Under the pieces are notes generated by a model. That model searched no databases and was not told the origin of the DNA. It was given only the letters and a program-made list of their open reading frames with translations. A program made the position numbers and the translations under genes. From Candidatus Wolframiiraptor gerlachensis (GTDB lineage: Archaea; Thermoproteota; Nitrososphaeria_A; Caldarchaeales; Wolframiiraptoraceae), in contig JAJPCT020000016.1 in NCBI GenBank assembly GCA_021323375.2, forward strand, positions 62,001 through 126,000: a stretch of DNA of 64,000 nucleotides. The letters run 5' to 3'. Positions 25,831 through 33,613 of this stretch are shown piece after piece. Position 1 is the stretch's first letter, and every line of letters begins with the position of its first letter.

Positions 25831-26691
25831 ATGGCCAGGGTCTATTATGTTGATACCGCCATTCCCAGCGACAGGAAGAAGAGAAGGAAGAATAAGACGC
25901 ATGTGGTCTTCGACGGGGATAGGACGTTTAAGGTGAATAGGCTGACAGAGCTGGAAGACGCCGGCGAGGTATTCATTGACACGTTATTCCCGGAGATCTA
26001 TGATGAGGTCGTGGAATTGTTGAGGAGGGGTGTTAGGGTGTATCTGCTGAAGGACGCCACCAAGCTGAAGAGGCTGAGAATGGAGAACAATTTGAAGAAG
26101 ACTGATGAGAATGATGCTATGCTACTTTCAAGGATTCCTCAATGCAGCTTCAAGCAGATCACATTCAAGGAAATGATACTGTTAAGACTAATCGAGGAGT
26201 ATGAGAGATATGTTGAGTGGCGGATGGTCATCCGGCGATGGTATCAAATCCACCCATTAAACTCCTTCAAAGAGTGTATTAGAGAACTCCGCTCCCTATG
26301 CGAGCGCCATGCCCGCAAGATTATTAGAGAAGTTAGGAATGATGAAAGCTATGGAACAATATATAGAGCGGCATGTGAAGCGCTGGGGATCGAGAATAGT
26401 GTTCATGTCGCGATATTAATAGTAAAGCTACCACTAAACTGGAAACTCGCCAAATTAAAGGGATTGCTGGGACTAACGCCACACAGCAAAAAACACAAAA
26501 AATATAACCATAAACTACGCGCAAATCTTTCAAACATTGCCGCGAATATTTACTTGAACTACAAGCGATTAAAGACTAAACCAGAGATTCTACAAGGACT
26601 CGAGAACCTTCCAATGAGGAAAACAATTTTTCGGTTAGAGATAAGGATACTGAAGGCATTGAAGAGAGCCAAAGTTGCCGGCGAGTGGTAA
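25831..26691 (+). CDS. IS110-like transposase (DEDD/serine recombinase), intact copy
   Basis: The 286 residues begin with a RuvC-like segment (YYVDTAI, first Asp), followed by LKKTDENDAMLLSRI. The latter corresponds to the KTDxxDA acidic motif of IS110 transposases. A helical linker covers about 110-200. The C-terminal Tnp part contains LKGLLGLTPHSKKHKKYNHK with a candidate catalytic Ser, then LRANLSNIAANIY. It is shorter than many IS110 enzymes (about 300-340). A GGAGGTGAT ribosome-binding site precedes it. Remnants of the same gene lie near 10.4 and 54.8 kb. Confidence 0.72.
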   Translation: MARVYYVDTAIPSDRKKRRKNKTHVVFDGDRTFKVNRLTELEDAGEVFIDTLFPEIYDEVVELLRRGVRVYLLKDATKLKRLRMENNLKKTDENDAMLLSRIPQCSFKQITFKEMILLRLIEEYERYVEWRMVIRRWYQIHPLNSFKECIRELRSLCERHARKIIREVRNDESYGTIYRAACEALGIENSVHVAILIVKLPLNWKLAKLKGLLGLTPHSKKHKKYNHKLRANLSNIAANIYLNYKRLKTKPEILQGLENLPMRKTIFRLEIRILKALKRAKVAGEW

Positions 26692-26816
26692 AAGCTACGC
26701 CAGTAGGTTGAGGTGAATTTCCGCCATAGACTTATAAGTCTATGGTGGTTGCGCGGGAGTTCCTACTGGCGTAGCTACTAGAACCGCCGGCCAGCCACCC
26801 CCTTCTCTCCCTTTTT
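25831..26816 (+). mobile_element. IS110-like insertion element with 3' structured region
   Basis: The unit is the transposase gene plus about 125 bp of noncoding sequence ending in CGCCGGCCAG and an oligo-T tract. The right end is fixed by comparison with two other copies. The left end cannot be placed, because the other copies are 5'-truncated and IS110 elements lack long terminal inverted repeats. It interrupts the region between rps19 and rpl2. Confidence 0.6.
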
Positions 26817-26820
26817 CCCC
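26693..26820 (+). ncRNA. Putative guide-type structured RNA 3' of the IS110-like transposase
   Basis: The stem AGCTACGCCAGTAGG (26693-26707) pairs perfectly with CCTACTGGCGTAGCT (26762-26776). Inside it, CCGCCATAGACTT pairs with AAGTCTATGGTGG, and the perfect 22-bp palindrome of this hairpin is at 26724-26745. Single-stranded flanks of roughly 13 and 16 bases lie between the two stems, giving a large internal loop. CGCCGGCCAG is at 26785-26794 and CTTTTTCC follows as a terminator. It starts right after the transposase stop codon. Confidence 0.6.
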
Positions 26821-26876
26821 ACCTAATGCATAAATGCTAATAGCAGTTGATACGTAGAAATAGTATATCTTAAAGA

Positions 26877-26968
26877 GGGCCGGTAGATCAACCAAGAGAG
26901 CTTCTAAGCCCCACCAAAACATCCACCTTACACATAGGAAGTCATAGGTTCAAATCCCGTCCAGTCCA
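26877..26968 (+). pseudogene. Degenerate tRNA-like sequence
   Basis: GGGCCGGTAGATCAACC at the start and AGGTTCAAATCCCGTCCAGT near the end copy the tRNA-Ala layout at 15174. The acceptor stem has one mismatch (C5-A68), the D-stem is broken and the T-stem has a mismatch. The middle is 19 bases too long, and if treated as an intron it still lacks U33. A TATA-like TATATCTTAAA precedes it. It is most likely a decayed tRNA or integration-site relic. Confidence 0.55.
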
Positions 26969-27153
26969 ATTTTAATCACCAGCCTACCCTATAATAAAAA
27001 GCTAAAGCTTTAGAAAATTCGCCCCCTCATTATTTTATCAAAGCTCATGTATGGCTAGAGTAAAAAAGATAACCAGAACTCCCTTGGCACAGGTCATTCT
27101 CAGCGAGCCCAAGATTTAAGGATATACAGCGCCCCCGGTGCTTTCCTAATGGC

Positions 27154-28110
27154 CTAGCTTGGGGCATCCTTCACCCCAGTTCTTCTCGAGAGTTGTGGGA
27201 GCATCTTCTCAACCGCCTTCACTACCAGCAGCGCTAGTATAGTCGAGAAGAGTGTTTGGCCGAAGACATCCCTTGCATAGGATATTATGGCGACTGGGAG
27301 CCCCTTTATGAAGACGTTTACGATGAAGTATATTGTCGCCATGTAAATGCCGCTCGCGAGGAGTATCGCCGCTTGCAGGGGCATACTTCTACCCTTACCG
27401 AGGCCTGCTATCATCCCCTCTCCCCCATGAGCTATTATCGTGATGAACCATCTCGGGTACCCTATTATCAGATCCGCTATCAGTGGGCCTATCGCGCCGA
27501 CGAGCCCTCCAACCCTAGACCCATAAAGGAGGGCTGCCGCGAATATTGCTGTATCGCCTATGTTCGTGTATCCGCCCGTAGGCGATGGGAAGAATGATCC
27601 GGTGAATGCCGTCAGCACGGCTGCCATTGCGGATAATGATGTCGCGGCCGCGAGCTCAACACTGGTAAACCTCAGGATCGGCTCTGCGCGGCCGAACCTT
27701 AAGATGATAGCCGCCTCGACTGCTAACATGATGATCGCGGGGGCTAGAAGCATGTCGCCGAGCATAGAAGATGGGTAATCGAAGGCGCGCGGTAGAATCG
27801 GCAATACAATCGTCGAGATGAGTGCTAGGATAGCAATATATCCACACCATTTAACACGCCTTCTGAGGAAGATGCTACTGGAAGAGATCGCGGCTAGGAT
27901 CGAGGTCGCTGAGAAAGCTAGGTAGAGCGGCACCCTGATCTTCTCCGCATCAGGCAGGGAGATCGCGGACAATATGTCGGAGACGCCGAGATGTTTCAAG
28001 ATTATTGAGAGCTGAATCCCTACGCTCGCCGCGATTAGAGACATGGTCAAGGCCATTATGATTATTATCGTCCATAAGATCCTCTTATCCAGCTCTAGTG
28101 TGGATTTCAT
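27154..28110 (-). CDS. ECF-transporter S-component-like membrane protein
   Basis: This 318-residue membrane protein has four or five N-terminal helices followed by a module of about 160 residues (AAATSLSAMAAVLTAFTGSF ... GPLIADLIIGYPRWFITII). The module resembles the S component family of energy-coupling factor transporters, which bind vitamins. The expected EcfA/EcfT genes are not adjacent. The ligand is unknown. Confidence 0.68.
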   Translation of the reverse strand: MKSTLELDKRILWTIIIIMALTMSLIAASVGIQLSIILKHLGVSDILSAISLPDAEKIRVPLYLAFSATSILAAISSSSIFLRRRVKWCGYIAILALISTIVLPILPRAFDYPSSMLGDMLLAPAIIMLAVEAAIILRFGRAEPILRFTSVELAAATSLSAMAAVLTAFTGSFFPSPTGGYTNIGDTAIFAAALLYGSRVGGLVGAIGPLIADLIIGYPRWFITIIAHGGEGMIAGLGKGRSMPLQAAILLASGIYMATIYFIVNVFIKGLPVAIISYARDVFGQTLFSTILALLVVKAVEKMLPQLSRRTGVKDAPS

Positions 28111-28207
28111 GCCCCAGCTACCTCAAGAAGTGTTTTTGCCGATATTTATCCGAAGCGTATGAAGCTCATGGTTAGTATTGTCGAGCGCGCTTCTGGTATA
28201 GGGGCGA

Positions 28208-29368
28208 TCATGTGCCTAGGATTCTTACAAGCCTGCTCGCGAGAATCACTGCTATGGCCGGGTAGATGCATAAGCTCGCAAATGCCGTGGAAAGCGGTAT
28301 CGCATTGAGTAGTAGGGCTATGATGATGGGTCCGAAGAGGTTTCCAACATCCCATGATGTCAGGTATATCGAGTTACCTAGTATCCTGAGGTTCGGTCTT
28401 ACGACATGGGCTGTTATCGTCGCGGTTAATGGAAATGTGAGGCCATGCGCCATCGCGATGAGGTAGAGCCCGATTATGAAGAGCAGCGTGCATGGTGCTA
28501 GGCCGGCGATCAGCGCGCCGATGGCGCAGGAGGCCATAGAGGCCTCGAGAAACCTGACAATATTGATCCTGCCCATGTATCTCGATAATATTGTCCGGGT
28601 TATGTATGTGATCAGGTAGTAGCCAGTGAATATTGCTAGGATGAGATGATCTGGGATTCCAAGCTCTATGCTCGCCTTCAACGGGCCATATGCGAAAATC
28701 CCTCCAATAGCTATTGAGTAGAGGAGGTATAGGAGTGTTGGGAGGAGGAGCGGCTCTCTGAGAACATCCTTGATCATGGATGATGTTATCTTCGAGTAAT
28801 ATGATTCCTCCCAGAGCGGCGGCCTAGTCTTTGCGAATACCGTTCCGAGGAGGACTGCGATCAAGCTGATCAACGCAGCGGAGGCCATGAGCATCCTCAG
28901 ATCCATTAGGTAGCTAAGGGCCACGCCGATTGCTGGCCCAGTCCAGAGGCCGAGAGCAACATAGGCAGTGTAATCCGCAACCGACTTCCGAGCCTCCTCC
29001 GGCGCCATTATCAGGCTTGCGAGCGAGAGAGTTAAGGTGTAGTTCAGGGCGAATGTAACTCCCTGCAGCACCCTGAAGACCCCCAGCATCCAAGATGTCG
29101 TGCTGATCGCGTAGCCGAGCAGGGCCACGGTATTCAACGTTATCCCGAGGACAAGTATCCTCAGCGCATTCCTCCTCACCGCAAGCATTGACGCAGGTAT
29201 CCTGCTGAGCGCGGAGGCCACTGCCGCTAAGGATACCAGTATTCCGACCTCGCTCTCCGACGCCCCTAGAACCGAGTATATGTAGACGGGCAAGATCGGG
29301 CCAATAATCTCATATGAGAGGGTAAACGTGAACGTTGTGTAATTGAGGAGCCTTTGATGCCATCTCAT
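28208..29368 (-). CDS. Major facilitator superfamily transporter
   Basis: The 386 residues are arranged as about twelve hydrophobic helices in two halves, starting with TFTFTLSYEIIGPILPVYIY. The loop between helices 2 and 3 has RIPASMLAVRRNALRI, close to the MFS motif A region. A cytosolic break follows helix 6 (KTRPPLWEESYYS). It lies between rpl2 and the ECF-like gene, where a ribosomal operon would normally continue. The substrate is unknown. Confidence 0.83.
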   Translation of the reverse strand: MRWHQRLLNYTTFTFTLSYEIIGPILPVYIYSVLGASESEVGILVSLAAVASALSRIPASMLAVRRNALRILVLGITLNTVALLGYAISTTSWMLGVFRVLQGVTFALNYTLTLSLASLIMAPEEARKSVADYTAYVALGLWTGPAIGVALSYLMDLRMLMASAALISLIAVLLGTVFAKTRPPLWEESYYSKITSSMIKDVLREPLLLPTLLYLLYSIAIGGIFAYGPLKASIELGIPDHLILAIFTGYYLITYITRTILSRYMGRINIVRFLEASMASCAIGALIAGLAPCTLLFIIGLYLIAMAHGLTFPLTATITAHVVRPNLRILGNSIYLTSWDVGNLFGPIIIALLLNAIPLSTAFASLCIYPAIAVILASRLVRILGT

Positions 29369-29433
29369 AATAGGTCGGGACTGATATCCTTAATATCCCC
29401 GATAATAAACCTTGAAGAATGGAGAATTGGGCA

Positions 29434-30159
29434 CTACTTCTTCTTCCTGCCGGTTCTCCTTGCCGCGATGTAGCCAACCTTTCTCCCAGGCGGCGCGTTT
29501 CTAGACACCGTCTCAGGTCTTCCAAGCTTCTTCCGAGTTCCACCGAATGGATGGTATGCGGCGGCCATCGCGACACCGCGGACCCTCGGATACGTTGCAA
29601 CTCTATGTTTCGCCACCATCCAGTGATGCTTCTTACCAGCCTTTAGGAAGGGCTTATCCCGTATCCCCCCGCCTGCGACAACACCTATCATCGCGAGACA
29701 CTTAGAGCTTAGCTCTATAACCTTCTTCGATGGCAGCGAGACTATCGTCCTATCACCAAGCTGTGATGTGACGGTCGCGTATGTCCCGGGCGCTCGGACG
29801 AGCTTGCCACCATCCCCTGGCTTATGCTCTATCATCGAGACCTCCGTTCCCTCGGGGATCTTGGCTAGCGGAAGGATGTTGCCCGGAGCTATCGTCGCCT
29901 GCTCGCCCATCTCGATAACCTGGCCCACATACATCCCCTCAACAGCCACGACCGGGAAAGTCTCGCCATTCTCCAAGGCGATTAGGGCTACTGGAGCGCC
30001 CCTACCGGGATCATGATCCAGCTCAACCACCCTGCCGAGCAGGAGCCCAGACTGCGAGATTAGCTGAGACGGGTAGCCGACGGCATACTTCCGCCTAAGC
30101 GATGCCCTGAAAGTCGGCGAACCCCTACCCAGCCTCTGAGCCCTAATCCGCTTACCCAT
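29434..30159 (-). CDS. rpl2: Ribosomal protein L2 (uL2)
   Basis: This 241-residue protein has uL2 features: MGKRIRAQRLGRGSPTFRAS, the OB/SH3-like middle (VVELDHDPGRGAPVALIALE) and the C-terminal VRGVAMAAAYHPFGGTRKKL near the peptidyl-transferase centre. A 238-bp gap separates it from rpl23. That gap holds an AT-rich TATA-like stretch (about 30208-30222) that may give rpl2 its own promoter. rps19 does not follow. Confidence 0.97.
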   Translation of the reverse strand: MGKRIRAQRLGRGSPTFRASLRRKYAVGYPSQLISQSGLLLGRVVELDHDPGRGAPVALIALENGETFPVVAVEGMYVGQVIEMGEQATIAPGNILPLAKIPEGTEVSMIEHKPGDGGKLVRAPGTYATVTSQLGDRTIVSLPSKKVIELSSKCLAMIGVVAGGGIRDKPFLKAGKKHHWMVAKHRVATYPRVRGVAMAAAYHPFGGTRKKLGRPETVSRNAPPGRKVGYIAARRTGRKKK

Positions 30160-30397
30160 CCCCCATCCACCGGGATCCTATCCAGTCCACCAGCCCAGAC
30201 CCCAATTTATTAAATATTTTCGCATCACATGAGCTTCCACTATTAAACCTCCTTTCAGCAAGTTTTCAGCATTGAGATGCAAGTTCTAGTTTACTCAGCC
30301 TTTTCATTTCGAGCATATTCCTTCTACAAGGGGATATAGTCTTTCAAGAGTTTGAGGAGTCCATCTTTTGAGGCCGTATTGATCCTCACCCGCCGGG

Positions 30398-30658
30398 TTA
30401 GAGTATTCCGAGTTCGACTGCGAGGTCCGCTGCCCTGTATTCTGGCTTTAGCTTGACATATGCCTTCTTCTCACCTCTTGGCGTTATCATCGTATTCACC
30501 TTCTCCACCTTCACGCCATAGAGTTCCTCGACTGCCCTCTTTACATCGGCCTTGGTCGCTCTCAAGTCGACTATGAAGGTGAGCTTATTCTCTTTCTCGA
30601 TTAGCGAGACTGCGTCCTGTGTTATCACGATCCTCTTGATTACTTCGGAGGCCCTCAT
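30398..30658 (-). CDS. rpl23: Ribosomal protein L23 (uL23)
   Basis: The 86-residue protein starts [20 protein letters not shown] and contains [40 protein letters not shown] and a short C-terminus. It lies at the polypeptide exit and docks the signal recognition particle. Its start overlaps the rpl4 stop by four bases, indicating coupling. Confidence 0.96.
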   Translation of the reverse strand: MRASEVIKRIVITQDAVSLIEKENKLTFIVDLRATKADVKRAVEELYGVKVEKVNTMITPRGEKKAYVKLKPEYRAADLAVELGIL

Positions 30659-31491
30659 GCCAGACCACCTAGTATCCTTTCATCCAGCTTTTCTAGGGCG
30701 GATCTTGTCCAGATTGTAAGCCTGCCTGGCTTGGCGCCGGGCGCGAGGTGGAGAACGCTTAGATCCTTCAGCTTCACGACCTCGACACCGGGAATGTTCT
30801 CCGCTGCCTCCTCGATTCCGCGATCCTCGAGTATAACTATCAGCGGCCCGACCCTCCGCTTATATCTTCGGCCCCTCCGCTTACCCTTCCCAGCCCTAAC
30901 CTTCTTCTTGCTACATCTCTTGAGTTCCTCGCCAAGCCCTATCTTCTCCAAGAATTCTCGAACCCCCCTAGTCTTTGCGATAGACTGGAGCGCATCATCA
31001 ACGACTATTGGGAGCGGGAGGTCTTCCGGGATCTTATGCCCCCTAGCCTTAACCGCCTCTCTATCTGCCGTGAATGCTATCGCCACGGCGAGCGCCGCCC
31101 TCTTCTCCTTCTCATTGAGATCCTTGTGGATCTTCTTTTCCGGCACCGGTGGGTGTCCCGGTCTACCGCCTACGGCCGAGTTAATCATCCCGCCCGCCAT
31201 CGCCTTGCCAGTACCATGAGCTCTTATCCGGGATACTCTGGCTACTCCATAGCCCGCTCCAAGCGACTCAACCGAGTACTTGTGGCCCGAGCCCTTGAAC
31301 GTGCCCTTAGGCTGTAGGACATGGGTCTGGAGATGTATGAAGGCCCTCCAGACCAAGTCCTCCCTGAGCGGGGCCAAGAAGGTCTTGGGGAGCGTGATCT
31401 CGCTGACCCTGTTACCGGCTAGATCTAGGACGGGCACTCTCCTTTCGCCCACCCTAGAAGCATTCATCAGTAGCTCAACCAGCAGGCTCAT
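30655..31491 (-). CDS. rpl4: Ribosomal protein L4 (uL4)
   Basis: This 278-residue archaeal uL4 has [20 protein letters not shown] at the start, the extended loop with [20 protein letters not shown], and the C-terminal [19 protein letters not shown]. The basic region [20 protein letters not shown] is also typical. It is followed directly by rpl23. On its upstream side an antisense HEPN relic separates it from rpl3. Confidence 0.96.
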   Translation of the reverse strand: MSLLVELLMNASRVGERRVPVLDLAGNRVSEITLPKTFLAPLREDLVWRAFIHLQTHVLQPKGTFKGSGHKYSVESLGAGYGVARVSRIRAHGTGKAMAGGMINSAVGGRPGHPPVPEKKIHKDLNEKEKRAALAVAIAFTADREAVKARGHKIPEDLPLPIVVDDALQSIAKTRGVREFLEKIGLGEELKRCSKKKVRAGKGKRRGRRYKRRVGPLIVILEDRGIEEAAENIPGVEVVKLKDLSVLHLAPGAKPGRLTIWTRSALEKLDERILGGLA

Positions 31492-31620
31492 CCTAGGCTT
31501 CTAGCCCATAAAGCCCATATTTAAGGCTCTTCAGAGAAATGGTCCAGAAAAACATTCACGCCCCATAGAAATTGTTATATCCATATCTTGAGAATTTTCA
31601 TGAGAGCCGGGGCCCCTTGC

Positions 31621-32043
31621 TTAATGAGTTCGAGTATTCTCGGTGGATAGGGCTGCTTGCCAAGCCCTTGAGTCGGCGAAGGCTGATCTCTCGCGGGGAT
31701 TATAACTGGGCCTGCTTTAAGGCGGAGCAGGCTGCTGAATGCGCTTTGAATGGTCTTCTTAGGGGGCTTGGAATATTTTTATTATACAAATAGTCTAGTT
31801 AGCATGCTCGCCAAGCTGCCAAAAGACTTGGATTTATCAGGCATAATGCAGGCGACAAGCGAACTGGATAAGCTATTCCTGCCAACACGTTATCCTGATG
31901 CTTGGGTGGGGGGTGTGCCCTCCAACTATTATACTAGGCAAAATGCGAGGGCGGCGATAAGCTATGCTCTGATGATCATTAAGCGGGTTGAAGATTCCTG
32001 GAGCTCGCTTCGGGGGAGGGAGCAGCGTATAGCTAGAGTCTAG
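31621..32043 (+). pseudogene. HEPN-domain gene relic, several frameshifts
   Basis: Piecing frames together gives NEFEYSRWIGL, LESAKADLSRGDYNWACFKA, EQAAECALNGLLRGLG, then SLVSMLAKLPKDLDLSGIMQ and YYTRQNARAAISYALMIIKR. This is the HEPN pattern, although the RX4-6H site is not intact. At least three frame changes occur (near 31670, 31695 and 31780) and no start is clean. It lies antisense between rpl3 and rpl4 and its stop touches the rpl3 stop. No nucleotidyltransferase partner is present. Confidence 0.7.
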
Positions 32044-33020
32044 ACTGGTATCCCCGCATATAATAGCTGTGGCGGCTCGATCGGCGGCGGAGGCCTTGCC
32101 GGTATCCGGAGGACTATCGGCCTCTTCGGCGTCCCCGGGACGGTTCCTTCGAGAAGTATGCATGTTGTTCTTATGATTCCAAAGTGCGGGAACCCGCCTT
32201 TCGGAGTAAGCTTTGAGCCATCCTCCTCAATCGCGAGTATCCTCTTGTTATATTCCGTTCTTCTGTGGTAGCCGAGCTGACCCGGCCTCGGCACCGTATA
32301 TGGGACGTATTCAGGTGTTCTGCCGCCGATTGCCCCGACAACACGCCTTCCCTTCCTCTTCTTCCTCGGCAGGATCTTGACGCCCCATCGCTTCACCACG
32401 CCCTCAAAGCCCTTGCCCTTCGTCACAGCGATGACGTCTATGAAGTCTCCGGGCTTGAAGACCTCGCTTATCCTGATCTCCTGCCCGAGCTTCGAGACAG
32501 CATAGTCGATCGCCTTCTCTATGTCCCCACCGACCTTTATCTCTATTATATCCGGCTTCTTCTTCGAGAGGCCGGCTTGCTTCGGGAATGCCATGCCAAT
32601 TATCCTAACCTCTGTAATATCGCCTCGCAGAGCCTCCAGCTTCCTCAAATCCTCCTCATTCGGCCTCCAGCTCGGGATCTTCCTCCTAATCAGGTCCACG
32701 GGAACCTTGCTGCTCCAGACTCTCAAGAGCTCTTTGAGAGATTTGTTCTCCTCAGTGTATGCGACTATGCCGGCCGCGAGCATCGGCGGGGTGACTATCA
32801 CGGTGGCAACCTTCGCGACCTCCTGGCCCTGGGTCGGGGAGTTCGGCGTAGTGTCTATGTAGTATGCTGTGAGGTGGCCCGCCTTATAGCCCAAGAAGCC
32901 TAAGGGCTTCGGCTCGCCCTCATATAGAGGCCAATACCTTACCCTAGGGACGAGGCGACTGGCCCTGCCTCTAGGCAGGAATGCGAGTGAACCTGATCTC
33001 GGCTTCGAATCCTTGACCAT
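32040..33020 (-). CDS. rpl3: Ribosomal protein L3 (uL3)
   Basis: This 326-residue archaeal uL3 contains SLAFLPRGRASRLVPRVRYW, LGFLGYKAGHLTAYY, the loop GVVKRWGVKILPRKKRKGRR near the peptidyl-transferase centre and LRIPARPPPPIEPPQLLYAG. A TATA box (CTTATATCGT on the reverse strand, 33051-33060) is about 36 bp ahead of the ATG. Between them lies a perfect AGCCCTAGGGCT palindrome (33037-33048). The gene probably heads a transcript that once continued into rpl4. Confidence 0.97.
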   Translation of the reverse strand: MVKDSKPRSGSLAFLPRGRASRLVPRVRYWPLYEGEPKPLGFLGYKAGHLTAYYIDTTPNSPTQGQEVAKVATVIVTPPMLAAGIVAYTEENKSLKELLRVWSSKVPVDLIRRKIPSWRPNEEDLRKLEALRGDITEVRIIGMAFPKQAGLSKKKPDIIEIKVGGDIEKAIDYAVSKLGQEIRISEVFKPGDFIDVIAVTKGKGFEGVVKRWGVKILPRKKRKGRRVVGAIGGRTPEYVPYTVPRPGQLGYHRRTEYNKRILAIEEDGSKLTPKGGFPHFGIIRTTCILLEGTVPGTPKRPIVLRIPARPPPPIEPPQLLYAGIPV

Positions 33021-33123
33021 CCGCTATCTCCCGCATAGCCCTAGGGCTCGACGATATAAGCCTAATCCTTGGAAGTTTGTGGGAATCCCCTTAAATACGA
33101 GGCTGGCGAGTCTTAGTTTTGCT

Positions 33124-33609
33124 ATGGCTGCTCGGGAACTTCCCGTGACCCGTGAGATAATTGAGCTGATTAGGAGGCCGAGTGTGGTTGGCTTGGCGAC
33201 TCACCGGCATTTGCCACATGAGAGGGCGATATACATGAGGCATGGTAGATGCGGCTTCGCGATCGACGTGCTGGTGGAGGAGAATGGTGTTAGGAGGCTC
33301 TACTCCGTCCTCGTGGAGGCAGAGGTGAACATCGGCGATAGGAGGGAGTTTAAGTCATTCATGGAGCTCGGCGGCATAATCCGCTACCAGCTCTCCGAGA
33401 AGATCGGCGACACGTTCAAGATAACAAGGAAGGAGCTCAGCTACAGGGATGGAGAGGAGCTCTTCCATCAAGTCGATCTTGTTAGAGCCGCATTCTACGA
33501 GAAGTATCGGGAGCTCAAGGCCAAGGCCGGGGTTGAACCGGCGAAGATAGAGGAGGAGATCTTCCACCAGGTTGGAATCAGGCCCGAGGAGATGCTTCTC
33601 GGAGTATAA
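33124..33609 (+). CDS. Conserved hypothetical protein (161 aa)
   Basis: ATG at 33124 is 29 bp after a TATA-like TTAAATAC (33091-33098), which fits a leaderless start; a longer frame to 33013 is unlikely. The protein reads MAARELPVTREIIELIRRPS, has mixed alpha/beta composition and ends FHQVGIRPEEMLLGV. No catalytic signature is visible. The asparagine synthase-like gene follows within 5 bp, so they probably share a transcript. Confidence 0.6.
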   Translation: MAARELPVTREIIELIRRPSVVGLATHRHLPHERAIYMRHGRCGFAIDVLVEENGVRRLYSVLVEAEVNIGDRREFKSFMELGGIIRYQLSEKIGDTFKITRKELSYRDGEELFHQVDLVRAAFYEKYRELKAKAGVEPAKIEEEIFHQVGIRPEEMLLGV

Positions 33610-33613
33610 GCTG

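Noticed and set aside
31621-32043. HEPN/MNT toxin-antitoxin system
   Set aside because: No nucleotidyltransferase gene is adjacent and the HEPN frame is broken in several places.
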